Source: an uncultured Eubacterium sp.
GTDB taxonomy: Bacteria > Bacillota > Clostridia > Oscillospirales > Acutalibacteraceae
DNA: 20,973 nucleotides
Direction of reading: 5' to 3'
Assembly (NCBI GenBank): GCA_934512155.1
Contig: CAKSWS010000030.1
Coordinates: 1-20,973 of the forward strand
The translations under genes were made by a program, and so were the position numbers. The stretch's first letter is position 1. The number at the start of each line of letters is the position of its first letter. Of this stretch, positions 1-7,934 are shown piece after piece. Under the pieces are notes generated by a model. The model did not search any database, was not told where the DNA came from, and worked only from the letters and a program-made list of their open reading frames with translations.

Positions 1-77
1 CCTACCTTTACTTCTGCACCAACAACTGCATATTTGCCTTCTGTTGCTGTTTTTGAATCAAGTGCAGCGATATAACC
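1..77. repeat. 77-bp perfect direct repeat, copy 1
   Basis: Bases 1-77 are identical to 1190-1266. On the coding (minus) strand both copies encode the same first part of a CnaB-like domain (YTVSGYIAALDSKTATEGKY and following residues), in the same reading frame relative to the protein module. The match ends at 78 on one side and is cut by the window edge on the other, so the true repeat may be longer. Confidence 0.95.
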
Positions 78-707
78 GGAAACTGTATAGGTTTGTACCA
101 ACTGCGGAGATAAATCACACTTCATTGAGTAAACGGTGCCGGCATAATCGGCATTTGTGCCTAATGCATAACAATCGTAAACCCCGGTGGTTTTAACATC
201 GCCGTAATCAGCTTCTAAATAAGTAAAATTCGGATTTTGTGAAACAGAAATTACATTTTCCATATCAACGGCAGTTTCTGAAGTAACTGTAATTGACGCT
301 GTGAAAATAACTGTTTTTTCCGAATCAATGGCGGTACAATCTGCATTTTTGGAAACAAGACCAAGAATAAAATTACCGCCTGAAATTGAGCAAACTGCAT
401 CAACACTTGAATTGCTGTCTGCCAAGGTGGAATAATTTCCAAAGGAAACTTCTTCACCATAGGTTGCTGTTAATTCCATTTGAGAAATGCTTTCCATTCC
501 TGTTAAAGCAATTTGCATTGTGTAAGAGCCGGCGGTAAGTTGGTTACCGTCTGCCAAATTGCCATCCCCGTCCGTATATGAAGCAGAGATTTGCGGTTTT
601 TCATTTTCCAAAGTGCCTGTTTGAGCATAAACAACACTTGGAAAAATAAATATGGATAAAACCAAGGTAAAGAAGACAGTTAACATAAGTATTGAACTTT
701 TTTTCAT
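1..707 (-). CDS. Secreted protein with beta-sandwich (cohesin-like?) region and start of a CnaB-like module, 3' end outside window
   Basis: Open from an ATG at 707-705 to the left edge, giving the first 235 residues. The purine-rich stretch upstream (708-720) holds AGAGGA and AGGGG and can act as ribosome binding site. The N-terminus (MKKSSILML...SVVYA) is a standard signal peptide, probably cut after Ala28, so the product is exported. Residues about 30-200 are rich in short beta strands (YTMQIALTG, FTASITVTS, ENVISVSQ) and lack enzymatic motifs. The pattern recalls cohesin-like or Ig-like sandwiches, which is only my inference. From about residue 209 (YTVSGYIAALDS) it enters the same CnaB/carboxypeptidase-regulatory-like module found near the C-terminus of the upstream 2091-residue protein, with identical DNA over 77 bases. 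By analogy a dockerin may follow outside the window. It sits 106 bp behind the larger gene in the same direction, with a hairpin between them. Confidence 0.85.
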   Translation of the reverse strand, partial: MKKSSILMLTVFFTLVLSIFIFPSVVYAQTGTLENEKPQISASYTDGDGNLADGNQLTAGSYTMQIALTGMESISQMELTATYGEEVSFGNYSTLADSNSSVDAVCSISGGNFILGLVSKNADCTAIDSEKTVIFTASITVTSETAVDMENVISVSQNPNFTYLEADYGDVKTTGVYDCYALGTNADYAGTVYSMKCDLSPQLVQTYTVSGYIAALDSKTATEGKYAVVGAEVKV

Positions 708-741
708 TCCTCTGTCCCCTTCTAAACTGTATGAATTTAAT

Positions 742-763
742 GATTTAATTATTACATTAAATC
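742..763. promoter_or_regulatory. Inverted repeat upstream of the partial secreted-protein gene
   Basis: GATTTAAT (742-749) and ATTAAATC (756-763) form a perfect 8-bp inverted repeat with a 6-base centre. It lies 35 bp upstream of the start codon at 707 on the minus strand. This could be an operator, a weak hairpin or part of the promoter region. I see no clear -35/-10 pair here, so the function is open. Confidence 0.35.
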
Positions 764-767
764 GAAC

Positions 768-797
768 ATTCAGCAGGAACTTTCGCTCCTGCTGAAT
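768..797 (-). terminator. Strong hairpin between the two minus-strand secreted-protein genes
   Basis: ATTCAGCAGGA (768-778) pairs perfectly with TCCTGCTGAAT (787-797) around an 8-base loop. It starts 16 bases after the stop codon of the 2091-residue gene. On the minus strand the stem is followed by GTTCGATTTAAT, a poor U-tract, so it may be a partial terminator or an mRNA-stabilising or processing hairpin that sets the ratio of the two products. The plus-strand side has TTTT directly after the stem. Confidence 0.6.
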
Positions 798-813
798 TTT
801 AAAGAATAATCAA

Positions 814-3800
814 TTATTTGATTACGGTTTCAGTATATGCCATTGAACTTGCAGTTGCACCAACAAATTCAGTGTAGATATTATAGTCATTTGTTGTAAC
901 AAAATTATCTCTGTTAAGGTCATAACCAATATCAAATCCACTGCTGGTTGATGTTTTACCTACATTGTCCATGTACATATTATAGTCATTTGTTGTTATA
1001 AATCCGTCTCCGTTAAAGTCACAGCTTACTATGCCAACCTTAACGTTTGAATTTATATCTGCACCGTTAACAACGATCTTAAATGTTCTTGTGAAACCAT
1101 ACTTATATGTTACTTGTGCATCATAAGTACCGTTTGCTAATCCTTCAAGAACAAACTTACCGTCGTTATCTGTTACTGCAGTTATATCTCCTACCTTTAC
1201 TTCTGCACCAACAACTGCATATTTGCCTTCTGTTGCTGTTTTTGAATCAAGTGCAGCGATATAACCAGATACAGTGTAGCCGTCTGAAACAGCAGCTTTT
1301 TCAAGCTTGTTTTCAGCAATCATAAGGTTTGTACGAAGTGTATTAATATCGGAAACCTGATGATCGAAGCTGCCTGCTGAAGGTGTGTACATACCTGTTT
1401 CGTAACCAATAGCAGTTGAAGCGTTCTTAACTGAAGCTACTGCTTCTGCAAGAGCATCAACATAATTCTGCCATGATTCTTCTGTGTAACCGTCGTTCTT
1501 AAGAACGCCGTTTTCAAGTACACCGTACTTAGGTGTTGCCGAAGCATTGCTGAATGTTACAGTACCTGAACCGGCAACAAGTTTATTATCTTCATAACTT
1601 ACAGTGCCTGTGAATGCAGAAGCAACATAAGTTTGAAGAGCGTCGATGTTATATTTGTAGTTATAAGCATCGTTTGTAGCACAAAGAACTTCCTGAAGTA
1701 ATGCAAGGTTGTTATCTTTGTAACCACGGTTAACTACCTGTGCTTTGTACATGTTGTACATGCGGATAGCTTCGTTAATAGCAACGCCTGATGAAGTTGT
1801 TGAATATGTGTAAACAATATTGCCGCTTTCATCTTTAACAGCGTCGTAATAACCAAAGTAGTAATCCTTGCCTGCTACTGAAGAAGCATTAAGACCGCTT
1901 GCAGCATAATCGCCACGAGCAAGTGCAGCAAGGAACAACGGATAAGTTGTTGTTGCAACAAGTTTATCTGTTTCAGGTGATACTGTTGAGCCATTCATAA
2001 CATAGAAACTATATTGACCTGTTACTTCATATTTATCTGAAGATTCAGTCATTTGGATGAATTCCTTGTCATAAGATGTGCTGATAAGTGCTTCACCTGC
2101 TTTTGCTGCTTTAACCATTAAGTTGTAAGAAACTTTATCGAAGTTGTTTTCGTTAAGGTCCTTTCTGTCTTTAATGATTTCGTCAGCAATTCTCTTAGCG
2201 CCTGCAGAGCTTACATGCTTTTGAGCAACTTCGAGAACGTATTTAGCAAGATCTGATTGCTTTAAGTATTCAGATCTGTAATCTGTGCCGTCGTTTGCAA
2301 CGTTAGCAGTGATTACATCAGGATATTTATAAGTCCACTGCTTCTTGGATGTAGAAGCGTTACCGTTTGCATCAGCATACTTATACTGTTTTGCAAGGTA
2401 ATTGCCTGAAAGTTCACTTGTTGTTCCATAGTATGGAGTATCATAAGTAAACTGCCATGCTGACTTATATTCCTGAGTATTCTTAACATGAACGGTGTAT
2501 GTTGCTTTAGAATCAAATGATGTAGCAACCTTGCCGTCTGTTGTTACAAATACATAGTTGCCTGAATCAAAGTTAGCTTTTGTAGCTTCAACGGCTGTAT
2601 TTGTGTAGTAAGGGAACTTGCCCTCTTTATCCATATAATAATATGTGGTTGAAGAAGCATTTCCGAATTCATCCTGCTGAAGTGCATAGTATTCCATACC
2701 TGAAGCAGGAACTGTAGTTAATTGCTGGTAAGCAACATCGCCGTAAGGAACAGTTGATGAAGCAGTAGCAACTTGCTTAACTCTGTCTGTAGCAACCTTT
2801 TCATTGTTAGCTACTACTGAAATTGAAATAGGCTTAGCAATAGCAGCATTTGCAGCTGTAAGTGCAGATTGAATTGCATCAAAATAGCTGTCATTTGTTG
2901 TTAAACCAAGAATATTAGCATCTTCAGCTGTAAGCTTATCAAAGTCGCTTTCCATATAACTACTTTGGAATTTATCAAGAGCGTTATATGAAGACTGAGT
3001 TGTATTTCTGTCTACAGTATCAACAATAGTTACGTTAATTGAACCTGAAGCAGATCCGTTGTCATTCGGGAAGAAAATTTGGAATGTGTAACTACCCGGG
3101 TCAACGGATTTAACACCATCCATAACCTTAAGCCAAGAAATCCATGAATCCTCATTGTTAGACAATTTAGTACTTGGCACATCAAGATATACACCTTTGA
3201 TAGGAGTACCCCAAGTTACGCCTGCCTCTACACCCTTGCTGTAAGGAATGGTAACAAGCTTGCAAGTACCGTTTTCCATTGTAACAGCGCCGCCGATTTC
3301 AGCAACCTGTTCAGGAGTGAATACAATGTGAGTACGTGTATCTGTATAAGCAAGGTCATTATAAGATGAGTTATCTACAATCCAAGCACCTTCGCCGTTG
3401 TTAGCATCAGGATAATAGTAATCCTTCTTTGAAATGTCAAGAACGTTACCCTGATCATCAAACAAAGGAATAGCTTTGTTTTGTGAATCGCCGTCAAACA
3501 AATATGCCGTATCCATTGAGCGTTCATATTTAATTGTACCAAATCCACTTTTAGCAATATTTTTTAAATACATTCTAATATTTGAGAATGTTTCAGGTGA
3601 ACCACCTTCAAGAATAACGTTTGCAGGATAACATACTACTAACTTTTGATTCTTGCCAAAAGCATTTGTTACCTTAGTAGCTTCAACATTTGTTCCGGCG
3701 AACTTAGTAACTGCGTTCGCAGTTGTACTTAAATAAGCACTGTTAAATGTATGGCTACTGGTATAAAGCTGGTCGTACCATGAAATATCATCTGTAACAT

Positions 3801-6800
3801 AGAATGAAGTTACTGTTTTAAGACCTGTGTATGAAGGAGCAATAACATTACCGTCTTTATCAGTGATATCATATGTAACGTAGAACTGTTTTGAACCAAT
3901 TTCGCTGCAAGCGCCATTTACTTTATAGTAAGCGGTTGTTGCAGGAGTAACGGTTGTAAGTTCACGTGATGAATCAACAACATAAGAACCGTTATCGTTT
4001 TCATATCTTGTGCCAAGGTCAACAGTAAGATTTTCATCATTTACACAAGTAATATCTGTTACTTTAATATAGTAACGAGAAATTTGTGTAGGCGAATCTG
4101 AGCCGTCATTAAAGATTGCTCTGTTTAAACCTGCTGCATTATTTGTTACACCAATGTACTGATCTTCAATTTCAGTATCAGTTTCATAACTGTTAATAGA
4201 AGATCTTGCAGGTGAAGCAGTAGGAGTTCTGAAAGTATGCTCACTAAGTTGAGGAATGAAACCAACAAGGTCGTTTACAGCCTTAAGAATGAATGCAACG
4301 CCCGGAAGGATTGTATCTTCAACATCTCTGCTGCTCTTTGTATAAAGAATACCTGAACGTGAATTTTCAGCAAGTCTGCCGAGAATAACACCGATAAGAC
4401 CTTCTGAAGTGTAGTTGTTGTAATCGCAAGCACTTGATGGGTTAACGCTGCCGCCGCCGAGAATTCTGTTTTGAATTGCATCGGAGAATGGCTGAACGCC
4501 TGTGTTTGCAGGAAGTGCAGCACCAAATCCATCTTTAGCATCACGAGCACCTAAAACAACGTTAAAGAGATCTGCAATTGCATTGTAAGCAACATTAAGA
4601 ATCTTGCCCTGCATAACGCTACTGTCTGTGAAAGCATAAACAAGGTTATAAAGAATAGCAGAGATTCCCTGTTTGCCGTGGCCGAAGCTTGTTGAATTTG
4701 TATCACTAACATTTGTAAGACCATAAACAACAGTGTTCATAATCAATTCTTCAGAACTTATTGAATCAACGCCAAAGAAGTCGCCGAGTACAGGGAAGAA
4801 CTTGTTAGCAACAATATCAAGGTTTTGCCACAAAGTGTTATTTCTTGTAATAGCACTTGCATAAGAAGCTGTGCCGTTTACTGAATACTCAGTAAGGTTA
4901 AGAAGCTGAGCAATACCTGAATCGTCTGCATAGTAGCAAACTACATAGTTGAGCATGTCAAACAATGTTGTGTTTGCATCTACAAGAGCACCGTTCTTTG
5001 TGCCGCCCTTCTTCATAACATCCCATTCATTGCCTTCTTTATCCTTAATAGGAACTAATGACTGCATTACATAAGCAACTGCATCACGAGCCATTGGAAG
5101 GATATCGTTGATTGTTACGTCATAATGACCTTCTGAATCAACTTTTGCAAGGCAAGTATAGTCATACTGAGGAAGATTGTATTTAAGATATTCGCTGAGA
5201 CATACATAGAAGATGCCTTCAATATCATCACATTTATCCCATTCATCCTGGTGGATTTGCTTAACCATATCAATCTGACCAAGGATAGCCTTTGCAAGCG
5301 GCATAATTGCGCTTTCAAGATTGCTTTCGTTAAGTTCCTCATAACCTGCAAAGATTGCGGCACTTGCACTGTCGCCAACAAACTTAATAAGTTTGAAAGC
5401 ACTTGCAACAACTTCTGAAACGATACCGTCTACATCTTGTGTTGCAGAATCAGGAGCCCAATCGTTAAATGTTGGGAAGAAGATTGAAAGGAGTTCTTTA
5501 AGGAAACCGTAAACATTATCTTTCAATGAACCGCCGTCAGGCAATGTGCTCATATCAAAGAAGTTTACAAGATTGTACTTTGTTAAGTAGTAATCTTTAA
5601 TGTTAAGGTTAAGAACACCTGTTTTACAACCAAGTGCAACTGCAACAGGGCTGTAAAGAACTTTACTGAATAATGTTGTAGCGTCAATTGAAGTTTCATC
5701 CCTGTCAAGAGAATTGAAAAGTTCAATCATTGCTGTTTTAACATCAGTTGCAGTAACACCATCTGCAAGAGAAAGAACATTGCCGGCCTCATCTCTTACT
5801 GCAATATCCGGATACTGGAATACCAAGTTATCGCTTGTGCTGTTTGCTGCTTTAATACCGCCGATGTATAAACCGATTTTTTCATAATCTGCGTTAATCC
5901 AATTATTAATAGCAGATTCTGTCCAATAACTGTCAAGTTCACTTTGAGTTGAAGGAGCAGTAATATTCTGCTTATTAACATAATCATAATACATCTTTGT
6001 AAAATCTGTTACAAAGCTGTGGCTAACGCTGATTGTTGAAAGAAGAGGAAGAAGTGTATGTTCAAAAACAGGTTTGAATGCTTTGTAAAGATCATCATAA
6101 CCGGTGTCATCAACACTAAGCTCAAAGTTTGCAGAGCCGTCTTCATTTTTAAACATATAATTCTCATCTAAACCGATAAGTGTTTGCAAAACGCCATTAT
6201 TGATTGCGTCGAAAGCCCACTGTTCAATAGAAAGCTTTTCGCCGTTATCGCCAACGAAATAGTATGTAGTTCCGCTTGTATTAATATTGTTGTTTACGCC
6301 GTCCTTAGTAAGGTCGTCTGCTACATATGTTTTTAACATATATACAACAACATTGTTTACAAGGTTCTTTTGGTAACCGCTTGGAAGACCGAGTAAGTTA
6401 CCGAGAAGCTGATAAACAGAATTGCCGGCATTAATGCCTGCTGCACTGCTTACAATGCTCATAATCAAACCTTCAAGTCCGCCAAGGTTAAAACTACCGT
6501 TAACAAAATCTTGAAAAACAGGACCGCCGTCGTTGACATTGCTGTTATTGTTTTTTTCATTTGCATAACTGTTTGAGTTCATATAAAGAATGTTAACAAT
6601 ACCGCGAATAATGTCTTTTGATGAAGAGTTTTGACGAGTCATAACATCTCCATTGCCGCCGGTGGTAACATAATTCTTAAGCTGACCGCCAAGGTTGATT
6701 TTTTTAGCATCGCCGCCAAGGAACAACTTAATAGCAGTAGATTTAAGCAACTGTCTTGCACTGTTTAAAGTTGACAGTGCACCGTTAACACTTGTCATGT

Positions 6801-7089
6801 CGTAATCAAGAGTAGCAACGGAAATATCTAAAGTACCTTTTGCAGCGCCAAGATTTTCTGCCATCATTTCGTCTGCGAAATCAAGAAGAGCGTCTAACAC
6901 CTGCACGTCTGTTGCTTCTACCCAACCGAGGAAATTGTATACAAGATTGTTATCATACAAAGTATCTTCGGTGTCGCCCGAAATGCTTTCGGAAGCGAAT
7001 GCGCTCATAGCGCCGGTAAAACAGGATGCAGCCATTAAAATTGCAAGAATCATTGATAAAAGTTTCTTGCTAAATGAATTTGACTTCAT
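814..7089 (-). CDS. Giant secreted protein with FIVAR-like, CnaB-like and C-terminal dockerin domains (2091 aa)
   Basis: ATG at 7089 has AGAGGTG about 7 bases upstream, so the start is well supported. Residues 1-32 form a signal peptide (cut likely after ...MSAFA). Residues about 35-955 are mostly amphipathic and hydrophobic helices with motifs such as ESAIMPLAKAIL. This resembles the style of the divergent giant gene next door but is hard to align by eye. About 970-1470 is beta-rich, Ig-like. Residues about 1365-1410 and about 1867-1932 (YTEESWQNYVDALAEAV) look like FIVAR-type helical hairpins of Gram-positive surface proteins. Residues 1938-2021 are a CnaB/carboxypeptidase-regulatory-like domain. 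Residues about 2022-2082 are a type I dockerin with two calcium loops, DFNGDGFITTND and DLNRDNFVTTND; the second has Asn in place of the usual Gly. A dockerin predicts binding to a cohesin on a scaffoldin or on the cell surface. I see no catalytic domain, so a structural or adhesive role is likely. Cys23 in MAASC is a weak lipobox alternative. Confidence 0.93.
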   Translation of the reverse strand: MKSNSFSKKLLSMILAILMAASCFTGAMSAFASESISGDTEDTLYDNNLVYNFLGWVEATDVQVLDALLDFADEMMAENLGAAKGTLDISVATLDYDMTSVNGALSTLNSARQLLKSTAIKLFLGGDAKKINLGGQLKNYVTTGGNGDVMTRQNSSSKDIIRGIVNILYMNSNSYANEKNNNSNVNDGGPVFQDFVNGSFNLGGLEGLIMSIVSSAAGINAGNSVYQLLGNLLGLPSGYQKNLVNNVVVYMLKTYVADDLTKDGVNNNINTSGTTYYFVGDNGEKLSIEQWAFDAINNGVLQTLIGLDENYMFKNEDGSANFELSVDDTGYDDLYKAFKPVFEHTLLPLLSTISVSHSFVTDFTKMYYDYVNKQNITAPSTQSELDSYWTESAINNWINADYEKIGLYIGGIKAANSTSDNLVFQYPDIAVRDEAGNVLSLADGVTATDVKTAMIELFNSLDRDETSIDATTLFSKVLYSPVAVALGCKTGVLNLNIKDYYLTKYNLVNFFDMSTLPDGGSLKDNVYGFLKELLSIFFPTFNDWAPDSATQDVDGIVSEVVASAFKLIKFVGDSASAAIFAGYEELNESNLESAIMPLAKAILGQIDMVKQIHQDEWDKCDDIEGIFYVCLSEYLKYNLPQYDYTCLAKVDSEGHYDVTINDILPMARDAVAYVMQSLVPIKDKEGNEWDVMKKGGTKNGALVDANTTLFDMLNYVVCYYADDSGIAQLLNLTEYSVNGTASYASAITRNNTLWQNLDIVANKFFPVLGDFFGVDSISSEELIMNTVVYGLTNVSDTNSTSFGHGKQGISAILYNLVYAFTDSSVMQGKILNVAYNAIADLFNVVLGARDAKDGFGAALPANTGVQPFSDAIQNRILGGGSVNPSSACDYNNYTSEGLIGVILGRLAENSRSGILYTKSSRDVEDTILPGVAFILKAVNDLVGFIPQLSEHTFRTPTASPARSSINSYETDTEIEDQYIGVTNNAAGLNRAIFNDGSDSPTQISRYYIKVTDITCVNDENLTVDLGTRYENDNGSYVVDSSRELTTVTPATTAYYKVNGACSEIGSKQFYVTYDITDKDGNVIAPSYTGLKTVTSFYVTDDISWYDQLYTSSHTFNSAYLSTTANAVTKFAGTNVEATKVTNAFGKNQKLVVCYPANVILEGGSPETFSNIRMYLKNIAKSGFGTIKYERSMDTAYLFDGDSQNKAIPLFDDQGNVLDISKKDYYYPDANNGEGAWIVDNSSYNDLAYTDTRTHIVFTPEQVAEIGGAVTMENGTCKLVTIPYSKGVEAGVTWGTPIKGVYLDVPSTKLSNNEDSWISWLKVMDGVKSVDPGSYTFQIFFPNDNGSASGSINVTIVDTVDRNTTQSSYNALDKFQSSYMESDFDKLTAEDANILGLTTNDSYFDAIQSALTAANAAIAKPISISVVANNEKVATDRVKQVATASSTVPYGDVAYQQLTTVPASGMEYYALQQDEFGNASSTTYYYMDKEGKFPYYTNTAVEATKANFDSGNYVFVTTDGKVATSFDSKATYTVHVKNTQEYKSAWQFTYDTPYYGTTSELSGNYLAKQYKYADANGNASTSKKQWTYKYPDVITANVANDGTDYRSEYLKQSDLAKYVLEVAQKHVSSAGAKRIADEIIKDRKDLNENNFDKVSYNLMVKAAKAGEALISTSYDKEFIQMTESSDKYEVTGQYSFYVMNGSTVSPETDKLVATTTYPLFLAALARGDYAASGLNASSVAGKDYYFGYYDAVKDESGNIVYTYSTTSSGVAINEAIRMYNMYKAQVVNRGYKDNNLALLQEVLCATNDAYNYKYNIDALQTYVASAFTGTVSYEDNKLVAGSGTVTFSNASATPKYGVLENGVLKNDGYTEESWQNYVDALAEAVASVKNASTAIGYETGMYTPSAGSFDHQVSDINTLRTNLMIAENKLEKAAVSDGYTVSGYIAALDSKTATEGKYAVVGAEVKVGDITAVTDNDGKFVLEGLANGTYDAQVTYKYGFTRTFKIVVNGADINSNVKVGIVSCDFNGDGFITTNDYNMYMDNVGKTSTSSGFDIGYDLNRDNFVTTNDYNIYTEFVGATASSMAYTETVIK
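816..1026 (-). other. Dockerin type I domain coding segment
   Basis: This segment encodes the C-terminal about 70 residues of the 2091-residue protein. Two repeats share the pattern D-x-N-x-D-x-x-(I/V)-T-T-N-D-Y-N-x-Y followed by VG. In the first loop the calcium ligand positions 1, 3, 5 and 12 are D, N, D, D. The second loop has the same ligands but Asn at position 6 instead of Gly. A short tail of about 9 residues follows and holds no sorting motif. Confidence 0.85.
1190..1266. repeat. 77-bp perfect direct repeat, copy 2
   Basis: Identical to bases 1-77 of the window, 1189 bp away and in the same orientation. It lies inside the CnaB-like domain of the 2091-residue gene (residues about 1941-1967). 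After base 1266 the two loci diverge into unrelated upstream domains, so the sharp edge marks a module boundary. Confidence 0.95.
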
Positions 7090-7276
7090 TCAATTTTCAC
7101 CTCTACTAAATTTTAGAATTCCACAAATAAATTAATGTGTATATTTTGGTTAAGGACCGTTATGCTAAGCAAAAGCCCCGATTTCTGACCTTCGGACACA
7201 GCCGATTATAAACCAAGTTAAGGAAAATTCCAAACAGATGCCTAAAACGCATAATTGCACCATTAAACACATTATT

Positions 7277-7305
7277 ATTTAACCATATAAAACCGGCAAA
7301 GTCAA
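7277..7305 (-). promoter_or_regulatory. Sigma-A-type promoter for the 2091-residue secreted protein
   Basis: Read on the minus strand: -35 TTGACT (7305-7300), 17-bp spacer ending in TATATGG, then -10 TTAAAT (7282-7277). Predicted start is near 7270, giving a leader of about 180 nt before the ATG at 7089. The leader holds a GC-richer patch (about 7140-7215) with small inverted repeats such as TGC-TTA-GCA and may be structured, but I recognise no riboswitch class. Confidence 0.7.
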
Positions 7306-7747
7306 CGAACCGAAATCAATTAATAAAATTTCGTTAATTTTGCCAAAATTATGTCATAAAATTTGTGCAGTTGAGCAAAAAGTTTTTTACAAAAAATTTA
7401 TAATTTGTTAATAATTGAATTTACATATTTGCGTTATTTGTAAAAATTGTGAGTTTATTAATTTTGTCGAATTAGTAAAGTGTTTAATCTTTACAAACAA
7501 TATATAGCGGTTATTTTTTAAAAAATATTTAAAATCGGCACAATTTATTAAAGGAAAATCCCTTTACACAATAAATTCAGAAACAATGCCTTTAAAAATT
7601 GTAAACAAACACCTTTTTTATTTATTATCAGTTAATTTTTTGTTTATTTCCAGTTAACGACTTCAAAAAATCGTGTTTAAATTCGCTTAATTTTGTTACA
7701 AACAGCTTTAATATGTTCACAATTTGTTAAAAACTCGAAAAAAGGTA

Positions 7748-7776
7748 TTGACTTGCGTTTATATATTTGGTATAAA
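7748..7776 (+). promoter_or_regulatory. Sigma-A-type promoter for the 2430-residue secreted protein
   Basis: -35 TTGACT (7748-7753), exact 17-bp spacer ending in TTTGG, and -10 TATAAA (7771-7776). The predicted start near 7783 leaves a leader of about 150 nt. That leader contains a small hairpin, GCGCA (7796-7800) pairing with TGCGC (7810-7814). The promoter is built like the divergent one at 7277-7305: same -35, same spacing, TGG before the -10. Confidence 0.75.
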
Positions 7777-7934
7777 TATATTGTATTTGTTCGTGCGCAT
7801 AGATATATTGCGCCCTTTTACTGTCCAACTTATGAACAAATTGTTAATAAGCGGAATAGTTTATTAAGAGGCTTAATTCTGTGCGAAATACTAAGGGGTG
7901 AAAAATCCTAATTCATTATGAAGGAGAGATGATT

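Larger units (their letters stand above)
7090..7934. other. Divergent AT-rich intergenic region between two giant secreted-protein genes
   Basis: No convincing gene lies here; the only plus-strand reading frame of any length (7693-7911) has no ribosome binding site and runs through the promoter. The region holds one promoter toward each neighbour, leaders of about 150-180 nt on both sides, and a very AT-rich core (about 7312-7747). The core carries related boxes: CACAATTTATTAAA at 7539-7552, CACAATTTGTTAAA at 7718-7731 and ACAAATTGTTAATAA near 7836-7850. The size and the repeated boxes suggest shared regulation of the two genes, which is inference. Confidence 0.7.

Noticed and set aside
7090..7270. 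Known riboswitch or T-box in the leader of the dockerin protein
   Set aside because: No T-box sequence (AGGGTGGNACCGCG-like) and no c-di-GMP, preQ1 or similar consensus could be recognised.
7693..7911. Plus-strand reading frame of 72 codons in the divergent spacer
   Set aside because: It runs through the -35/-10 elements of the promoter at 7748-7776, has no ribosome binding site and a non-protein-like composition.
7929..7934. Upstream ATG (MIMK...) as start of the giant protein
   Set aside because: Only 2 bases from AAGGAG, too close for normal initiation; ATG at 7935 has the usual 8-base spacing and begins a classical signal peptide.
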